Shown here one piece after another: positions 13,805 to 18,531 of a DNA stretch of 18,531 nucleotides; position 1 is the first letter of the stretch, and every line of letters starts with the position of its first letter. Position numbers and translations under genes: made by a program. Source of the DNA: JAPUDQ01 sp049289035. GTDB taxonomy: Bacteria > Patescibacteriota > Saccharimonadia > Saccharimonadales > Saccharimonadaceae. The stretch is taken from assembly GCA_049289035.1 (NCBI GenBank), contig JBAQIV010000044.1, positions 1-18,531 on the forward strand, read 5' to 3'. Below the pieces are notes generated by a model. It was given only the letters and a program-made list of their open reading frames with translations, ran no database searches and was not told where the DNA came from.

Positions 13805-15395
13805 CGACAATGCCCTCATAGGGACGCAGCGTCACCTCACCGTTCTTTGCAATGCGCGGCGGCTTGGCCGGATGTGTTGCGCAGACTATTTTGCCGTGAT
13901 ACGACACGAAGACAGTTTCTTTTTTGCTACTAAAATTAAGTTGTACGACATAGTGCGCCTGAGGACTTTTGCGCTCATAGGCTAGTACTTCTTTGTCGCC
14001 ACGATGGATTTCATGAAAGCTTCCTTCTAATAAAGCATCATCAGCTTTGCGCAGTCGCAGCAATGCTCTGTAGAGACTAAGGAACGAATCTGGGTCGGAC
14101 TGTTCACGGTCAACATTGTAACTATGTGCTGATTTTGCGACTGGTAACCACGGCACATGTGTCGTAAACCCAGCGCGCTTGTCGTCTGACCACTGCATGG
14201 GCGTACGCTCAGGATCACGACCACCCATAGGATTGTTTTTGCCTGAAGGGTCTTGCACCTGATGCGGCAAAATTGTGCCGTCTGACATACCTATCTCATC
14301 GCCATAGTACATGGTTGGCAAACCAGGCTGCGTCAGCAAAAACATCGCCATAAGCCGAGCTTGCTCCAAACCAAACCGCGTCACAATGCGCGACTGATCA
14401 TGATTGCTCAGCGCGAACACTGGCATATCGCCGAGATCCAACATAGCGTGAAATCGCGTCAGAAAATCGCCAAAACCATCGGCACCCCATGGTAGCCACA
14501 TCGCCTCAAAGTTAAATGGCATCCCAACACCTGGTTGCACATCATAAAATCGACGGTATTGCTTGCCAACATCGCCCATGCTAGGGTCAGGATAATTTTC
14601 AAATATCATGATACGGTCTGGGTAGGCTGCAACAACTTCGGTCAATTCGCTGAGATAGTCAAATAGTTTTGGGCCATACCGGCTATGCGTATGGATGGTT
14701 GAATTGTAATTTTGATCATCGCCTTCAAAATCTGGGTTACGGGGGTTATCGCGGAGATCGGCATCTTTGGCCATATGCCAGACGGCGTCGACCCGAAAGC
14801 CGTCAACCCCCAGATCAAGCCAAAACATTAGGATTTTTTTCATTTCTTCGCGCACTTTGGGGTTGTCCCAGTTAAGATCGGGTTGTTCTTTTAGGAAACT
14901 GTGCAGGTAGTATTGTCCACTTGCGTCATCGCGCTGCCACATAGAGCCGCCAAAAATACTTATCCAGTTGTTTGGCGGTGAGCCGTCTGGTTTGGGGTCG
15001 TGCCAGACATAATAATCACGCTTTGCGCTAGTCTTGCTCGATATCGCGTCCAAAAACCACGGATGCTGGTCGCTGGTGTGGTTTGGCACAAAATCAAGCA
15101 TGACGCGAATTTCACGAGCATGAGCTTCGGATAGGAGGCGCTGAAAGGTCTTTAGGTCGCCAAATATCGGGTGAATGTCGCAGTAATCCGAGACATCGTA
15201 GCCAAAATCAGCCATCGGGCTGGGGTAAATCGGCGATATCCAGATAGCATCGACACCAAGCGAATCAGGCGACCCCTTAAGATAGTCGAGTTTATCTATG
15301 ATACCCTGCAGATCACCGACACCGTCGTTGTTGGCGTCCATAAAACTACGTGGATAGATTTGATAGAGAGCATTTGTGTTTTTCCAGCGGTTCAT
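13794..15395 (-). CDS. GH13 alpha-glucosidase / alpha-amylase family enzyme
   Basis: The 533-residue protein is a cytoplasmic (no signal peptide) GH13 (beta/alpha)8-barrel enzyme. It shows the four GH13 regions: DFVPNH (101-106), GFRVDAV (199-205, nucleophile Asp203), IFEN (264-267, acid/base Glu266) and NHD (331-333, stabiliser Asp333). The QPDLNWDNP motif (171-179) places it with alpha-glucosidases and oligo-1,6-glucosidases rather than endo-amylases. The residue after the nucleophile is Ala, not the Val typical of oligo-1,6-glucosidases, which weakly favours alpha-1,4 bonds. A beta-sandwich domain closes the chain (about 450-533). It probably releases glucose from short malto-oligosaccharides. 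An extended -10 (15404-15412) precedes ATG 15395. Confidence 0.92.
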   Translation of the reverse strand: MNRWKNTNALYQIYPRSFMDANNDGVGDLQGIIDKLDYLKGSPDSLGVDAIWISPIYPSPMADFGYDVSDYCDIHPIFGDLKTFQRLLSEAHAREIRVMLDFVPNHTSDQHPWFLDAISSKTSAKRDYYVWHDPKPDGSPPNNWISIFGGSMWQRDDASGQYYLHSFLKEQPDLNWDNPKVREEMKKILMFWLDLGVDGFRVDAVWHMAKDADLRDNPRNPDFEGDDQNYNSTIHTHSRYGPKLFDYLSELTEVVAAYPDRIMIFENYPDPSMGDVGKQYRRFYDVQPGVGMPFNFEAMWLPWGADGFGDFLTRFHAMLDLGDMPVFALSNHDQSRIVTRFGLEQARLMAMFLLTQPGLPTMYYGDEIGMSDGTILPHQVQDPSGKNNPMGGRDPERTPMQWSDDKRAGFTTHVPWLPVAKSAHSYNVDREQSDPDSFLSLYRALLRLRKADDALLEGSFHEIHRGDKEVLAYERKSPQAHYVVQLNFSSKKETVFVSYHGKIVCATHPAKPPRIAKNGEVTLRPYEGIVVKL

Positions 15396-15403
15396 GCATT
15401 GTT

Positions 15404-15412
15404 ATTTTACCA
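15404..15412 (-). promoter_or_regulatory. Extended -10 promoter of the GH13 gene
   Basis: Minus-strand TGGTAAAAT, an extended -10 whose hexamer ends eight bases before ATG 15395, with no Shine-Dalgarno sequence in between. Confidence 0.5.
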
Positions 15413-15419
15413 TAAGCTT

Positions 15420-15448
15420 TTTACAAAATCGTTTTAATTTGTTGCAAT
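15420..15448 (+). promoter_or_regulatory. Candidate promoter of the secreted nuclease gene
   Basis: TTTACA (15420-15425), 17-bp spacer, TGCAAT (15443-15448), then six bases to ATG 15455, which would make the mRNA leaderless. The -10 matches only four of six consensus positions. Confidence 0.4.
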
Positions 15449-15454
15449 AGTGAT

Positions 15455-16189
15455 ATGAAATTACCATCACGCCGCACGTGGCGCCTGATTCGCCTCGCTA
15501 TCGCGCTCATCGTTATACTGGTCGGTACATGGCAGTCGCAGCAGCTTCACCACGAAGCTGAACCGGCAGTCGCCGGACAGCAAGCTCCGGTCAACAACTC
15601 GCCAGCTGCCGTCGCCCTGACCAAGCTCGACATCAAAGGCCGGGCCGCCAAAACTGGCTACAGCCGCGCACAATTTAGCCCCGGCTGGGGCGAGATCGGC
15701 ACCTGCGACGTACGCAACTACATACTGACACGCGACCTCATAGACATCGCATTCGTGCCGCATACCTGCAAAGTTGCCAAAGGGACACTTGTCGACCCCT
15801 ACACGGCTTCGACCATACTCTTTTTGCGCGGCCCGGACACCAGCGACAACATACAGATTGACCATGTCGTAGCGCTTAGCGATGCCTGGCAAAAGGGCGC
15901 ACAGCTACTCAGCCCAGCCGAACGCTACGCACTCGCCAACGACCCGCTCAACTTGCTCGCTGTCCAGGGTGACGCCAACCAAGCCAAAGGCGACGGCGAT
16001 GCCGCCACGTGGCTGCCAGCCAACAAGGCGTATCGCTGCCCCTACGTCGCCCGGCAAATCGCCGTAAAAGTAAAGTACAGTTTGTGGGTGACGCATGCCG
16101 AATACGACGCCATGGCAAATATCCTACGTACTTGCCCAGAACAAACCTTGCCCACGACGCCTGCAATCTTCATGCCATCAAGCATCTAA
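15455..16189 (+). CDS. Secreted or membrane-anchored HNH nuclease (DUF1524 family)
   Basis: The 244-residue protein has basic residues then one hydrophobic helix (about 11-25), a signal peptide or anchor, followed by a linker. An extracellular HNH (beta-beta-alpha metal) nuclease domain of the DUF1524 type follows: QIDHVVALSDAW (134-145, catalytic His in IDHVVAL), NDPLNLLAV (162-170) and NQAKGD (175-180), the third HNH element. Cysteines at 84 and 105, and at 195 and near 228, may form disulphides, as expected outside the cell. Relatives are extracellular DNases of actinobacteria and Firmicutes. In a host-dependent organism with poor nucleotide synthesis it could supply nucleotides or DNA for uptake, which is inference. 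The gene is more GC-rich than its neighbours. Confidence 0.88.
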   Translation: MKLPSRRTWRLIRLAIALIVILVGTWQSQQLHHEAEPAVAGQQAPVNNSPAAVALTKLDIKGRAAKTGYSRAQFSPGWGEIGTCDVRNYILTRDLIDIAFVPHTCKVAKGTLVDPYTASTILFLRGPDTSDNIQIDHVVALSDAWQKGAQLLSPAERYALANDPLNLLAVQGDANQAKGDGDAATWLPANKAYRCPYVARQIAVKVKYSLWVTHAEYDAMANILRTCPEQTLPTTPAIFMPSSI

Positions 16190-16237
16190 TGATCAGTTAC
16201 GTGTTTTTTCCAATATTGCTTATGCTTAAATAACCTA

Positions 16238-16353
16238 AGTCTTAAGAACCTCCTTATCGGAGCAACTGCCCCTGCTTGCCAACTGATCGCACCAGTCTTA
16301 GCAGAGGCTGGTTGATATGGCCAACTGCTCCTTTAGAGGAAGTTTTAAAGACT
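16238..16353. ncRNA. Candidate structured RNA or MITE-like element
   Basis: Nested pairing brings the two ends together: AGTCTT (16238-16243) with AAGACT (16348-16353), CCTC (16249-16252) with GAGG (16336-16339), and GGAGCA (16259-16264) with TGCTCC (16326-16331). Inside, GCCA (16278-16281) pairs with TGGC (16318-16321), and ACCAG (16291-16295) with CTGGT (16308-16312). No known RNA family is recognised. The strand is uncertain, and no clear promoter leads into it. A miniature inverted-repeat element would look similar. Confidence 0.35.
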
Positions 16354-16400
16354 CAGGCTAGTTAAAATTTGACATTCTTATAAATATATTCTTTTTACCT

Positions 16401-16420
16401 TTTTACTCGATCGAGTAAAA
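16401..16420. repeat. Perfect 20-bp palindrome
   Basis: TTTTACTCGA followed by its exact reverse complement TCGAGTAAAA. No U tract follows, so it is not a typical terminator. The perfect symmetry suits a dimeric DNA-binding protein, but no gene start lies near. Confidence 0.7.
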
Positions 16421-16440
16421 TAGTAAACAGTATTTTGACG

Positions 16441-16474
16441 CGCCGTAACACCCTACCCTAGTAGGGCTTAGGCG
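16441..16474. terminator. Nested hairpin between convergent genes
   Basis: CGCC (16441-16444) pairs with GGCG (16471-16474), and CCCTAC (16451-16456) with GTAGGG (16461-16466) around a CCTA loop. It may end typA or nuclease transcripts, but there is no T run after it on either strand. Confidence 0.3.
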
Positions 16475-16522
16475 TGGGCATAGGTCGAACTATTCTAAAA
16501 TCCAAAATCTATAATCCATCAT

Positions 16523-18340
16523 CTACTTGCTATGACGTTTGCGCTCATTGCTGTCAAGATAGCGTTTGCGCAAGCGCAGACTTTTGGGCGTGACTTCAAG
16601 TAGTTCGTCATCGGCGATAAAGTCTATACACTGCTCAAGACTCAAGTTTGTAAATGGCGTTAACTGCACGGTGCCGTCCGATGATTTGCTGCGCATGTTG
16701 GTCAGATGCTTGGCTTTGCAAACGTTGATCTCTAAGTCTTCTTGGCGGTTGTTGATCCCCACTACCATGCCGGCATACACATCGGTCGCTGGCCCGACAA
16801 AGAGTTCACCGCGACTCTCGGCGTTTTCAAGCGCATACGGCGTGGTGACACCAGCTTCAAAAGCAATTAGCGCACCATTTCTGGTCGATGACAGTTTTGC
16901 ACCAAACGGCTGGTAGCCATGTGGCAAACTATGCATGATCACGGTGCCTTTGGTTGCGGTCAGTAGCTGGTTGCGTAGGCCAATCAGCGCCCGCGTGGTA
17001 ATGATGTAGGTCAGGCGAGTACTGCCGCTGCTGGTTTGTTCTTGATGGCGCATCTCGGCGCGGCGTAGCCCAAGTTCTTGGCTGATCACGCCGACAAATT
17101 CGGGCGCAACCTCAACCAGTAGTTCTTCGACTGGTTCTTTTTCGGCGCCGTCCTCAGTGATTGTCACCACTTCGGGCCGCCCGACTTCAAATTCATAGCC
17201 TTCGCGGCGCATCGCCTCGATCAGCACGCTCAGGTGCAGTTCGCCGCGACCCGATATAACAAACCCAATGCCTTCGTCGCGCACGCGCAAAGCCACATTG
17301 GTCTCGAGCTCGCGTTGCAGTCGGTCGCCGATCTGTCGGCTAGTGGTAAATTCGCCTTCGCGGCCTTTCATAGGGCTAGTGTTGGGACCAAGAAACATAC
17401 TAATGGTTGGTGCTTCGACTTCGATAGTCGGCAGTGCTTCGGGCGCTTCACGGTCGGCAATGGTCTCGCCGATATGCGCCTCGCTAATGCCAGTCAGCGA
17501 CACGATGTCACCCGCACCGGCTTCGTCGACTTCTTCACGCGTCAGGCCGCGGTTGACCAGCACTTTGTCTATCTTGCCCGCTATCTGCGCACCATCACGT
17601 TTGATCAGCATAACCGGCATGCCTTTGCGCGCCGTACCGCGGGTGATACGACCAATCGCATATTTGCCGAGGAAGTTGTCGTATTGCAGTGCCGTCACTA
17701 GCATTTGCAGCGGGCCGTCGTGAACTGTCGGTGCTGGAATTTCGTCGCGGATGGCGGTAAATACAGGGGTGAGATCCGCCGCATCGTTTGGACTGGCTGG
17801 CATATCGCGCCATGCTTTGCCCTCGCGACCAATTGCATAGTAGACCGGGTAGTGCAGCTGGCTATCGTCAGTCGCTAGCTCCAAAAATAGGTCAGCTAAC
17901 TCGTCTTCAACTTCCACCACACGACGAGCCGGTTTGTCGATTTTGTTTATGATGACAACGGGCTTCAGACCAAGTTCGAGCGCCTTGCTCAGCACAAATT
18001 TTGTCTGCGGCATAGGACCTTCCTGCGCATCGACAATCAGCAGCACGCCGTCGGCCATGTTGAGCGTGCGCTCGACTTCGCCGCTAAAGTCCGCGTGACC
18101 AGGGGTGTCAATGATGTTGATTTTGAGATCGTGCCAATAAATCGTGGTTTGTTTGGCCGTGATGGTTATACCGCGCTCGCGCTCTTGGTCGCCACTGTCC
18201 ATGATGAGCTCTTGGCTCATCTCGGCCTGGTTGTCGCGAAACGTATTGGACTGTTTGAGCAGCCCATCAACGAGCGTCGTTTTGCCGTGATCGACATGCG
18301 CAATGATAGCGATATTTCTGATATTTTTGGGATCGGTCAT
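16523..18340 (-). CDS. typA: Ribosome-associated GTPase TypA/BipA
   Basis: This translational GTPase of the EF-G/LepA group binds the 70S ribosome and helps ribosome assembly and stress or cold adaptation. The 605-residue protein has G1 AHVDHGKT (14-21), the switch I RERGITI segment (54-60), G3 DTPGH (78-82) and G4 NKID (132-135). Domain II and EF-G-like domains III and V follow (GRGELHLSVLIEAMRREGYEF, then ALIGLRNQLLTATKG with the TypA-type C-terminal domain ending LRLRKRYLDSNERKR). The length is normal for the family. ATG 18340 (MTDPKNIRNIAI) is the start; an open frame reaches 18418 but its extra residues are unlike TypA. An extended -10 TGATATAAT (18386-18378) gives a leader of about 30 bases. 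Confidence 0.97.
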   Translation of the reverse strand: MTDPKNIRNIAIIAHVDHGKTTLVDGLLKQSNTFRDNQAEMSQELIMDSGDQERERGITITAKQTTIYWHDLKINIIDTPGHADFSGEVERTLNMADGVLLIVDAQEGPMPQTKFVLSKALELGLKPVVIINKIDKPARRVVEVEDELADLFLELATDDSQLHYPVYYAIGREGKAWRDMPASPNDAADLTPVFTAIRDEIPAPTVHDGPLQMLVTALQYDNFLGKYAIGRITRGTARKGMPVMLIKRDGAQIAGKIDKVLVNRGLTREEVDEAGAGDIVSLTGISEAHIGETIADREAPEALPTIEVEAPTISMFLGPNTSPMKGREGEFTTSRQIGDRLQRELETNVALRVRDEGIGFVISGRGELHLSVLIEAMRREGYEFEVGRPEVVTITEDGAEKEPVEELLVEVAPEFVGVISQELGLRRAEMRHQEQTSSGSTRLTYIITTRALIGLRNQLLTATKGTVIMHSLPHGYQPFGAKLSSTRNGALIAFEAGVTTPYALENAESRGELFVGPATDVYAGMVVGINNRQEDLEINVCKAKHLTNMRSKSSDGTVQLTPFTNLSLEQCIDFIADDELLEVTPKSLRLRKRYLDSNERKRHSK

Positions 18341-18386
18341 AAAAATAAAGCCGTTATGTGGCTTCCTCTTGTGTTGTATTATATCA
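18341..18386 (-). promoter_or_regulatory. typA promoter and short structured leader
   Basis: Minus-strand TGATATAAT (18386-18378) is a perfect extended -10. The roughly 30-base leader contains AAGCC and GGCTT that can pair around a 7-base loop, followed by a T-rich stretch running into the ATG. No normally spaced Shine-Dalgarno sequence is present. Confidence 0.55.
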
Positions 18387-18446
18387 CTCTTGGTTTTTAA
18401 ATGACACGCATTTCGCATTTCCCACTTCCCAAATTCCTGCTAACCT

Positions 18447-18474
18447 AAAAGCATGACGTGAGTCATGCTTTTTT
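18447..18474 (+). terminator. Strong terminator-like hairpin before the last ORF
   Basis: AAAAGCATGAC (18447-18457) and GTCATGCTTTT (18462-18472) form an 11-bp perfect stem around GTGA, followed by T to 18474. It works as an intrinsic terminator on either strand by sequence. It lies between two divergent starts (typA and the ORF at 18495), where a gene-end terminator is not expected, so leader attenuation is possible. Confidence 0.7.
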
Positions 18475-18494
18475 CATAAGCAAGGAAAACAAAT

Positions 18495-18531
18495 ATGTCT
18501 CGTTCAAAGTGTTCCCGCGATTTGTACTGCT
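18495..18531 (+). CDS. Start of an unidentified plus-strand gene (partial)
   Basis: ATG 18495 is preceded by AAGGA (18482-18486) at eight-base spacing. The first 12 codons read MSRSKCSRDLYC and the frame is open to the window edge. This is too short to assign a family. Confidence 0.45.
   Translation, partial: MSRSKCSRDLYC

Larger units (their letters stand above)
16190..16522. other. 333-base gap between convergent genes
   Basis: The gap between the stops of the nuclease gene and typA contains no plausible ORF. It holds a folded element (16238-16353), a 20-bp perfect palindrome (16401-16420) and a nested hairpin (16441-16474). Convergent gene ends normally need only a terminator, so this much structure is unexplained. 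Confidence 0.7.

Noticed and set aside
16369..16390. TTGACA followed by TATATT as a promoter for the folded element or the palindrome
   Set aside because: The spacing is only 10 bp and no -10 box lies 16-18 bp downstream.
17234..17723. Plus-strand ORFs of about 150 codons
   Set aside because: They are antisense shadows of the GC-rich typA coding sequence.
18341..18418. Upstream extension of TypA by 26 residues
   Set aside because: The extension crosses the extended -10 promoter, and the family starts at the MTDPKNIRNIAI region.

Overview
The window looks like the chromosome of a Patescibacteria (CPR) bacterium, most likely Candidatus Saccharibacteria (TM7). This is inferred from the gene set: ddl next to a MurF-like ligase, a short RarA, TypA, a GH13 alpha-glucosidase, a secreted DUF1524 nuclease, an Nramp-related transporter, and small SET and zinc-ribbon proteins. 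It also fits the compact convergent genes with overlapping ends and the -10 boxes lying directly before start codons. UGA is a normal stop here (rarA and the Nramp gene end in TGA), so this is not a code-25 lineage. No marker gene is present, so the phylum call is moderate.

Left part (1-5800) is accessory in character. A short GC-rich end (1 to about 115, about 62% GC by hand count) meets a strikingly AT-rich region. This is filled by one giant minus-strand KAP/YobI-type P-loop NTPase that is still open at the window edge. A roughly 480-base intergenic stretch with strong hairpins follows. Then come a plus-strand SET-domain lysine methyltransferase, a minus-strand C39-like cysteine peptidase, and a plus-strand zinc-ribbon protein.

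Middle (5776-9356) holds a coiled-coil protein gene behind what looks like a complete class II CRP-type promoter, an EamA/DMT transporter, and a divergent Nramp-related transporter with an operator-like inverted repeat over its -10 box. Next are a cluster of palindromes with a 36-bp direct repeat, tRNA-Phe(GAA) with its own extended -10 promoter and terminator, and a membrane-anchored DUF192 protein.

Right part (9353-18531) is core. A minus-strand ddl / MurF-like ligase / slipin unit (TAATG stop-start coupling between the first two) serves peptidoglycan precursor synthesis and the membrane. Divergent rarA serves fork repair. A GH13 glucosidase runs tail-to-tail with rarA, and a secreted HNH nuclease diverges from the glucosidase. 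A 333-base convergent gap holds a structured element and a perfect palindrome. TypA/BipA follows, and the first 12 codons of a plus-strand ORF sit behind a terminator-like hairpin.

The most interesting points are the CRP-like site at exactly -41.5 of a leaderless start, the recurrent leaderless promoter layout, the large KAP NTPase in its foreign-looking AT-rich block, the MurF-like ligase without its substrate-binding domain, and the unexplained RNA-like element at 16238-16353.
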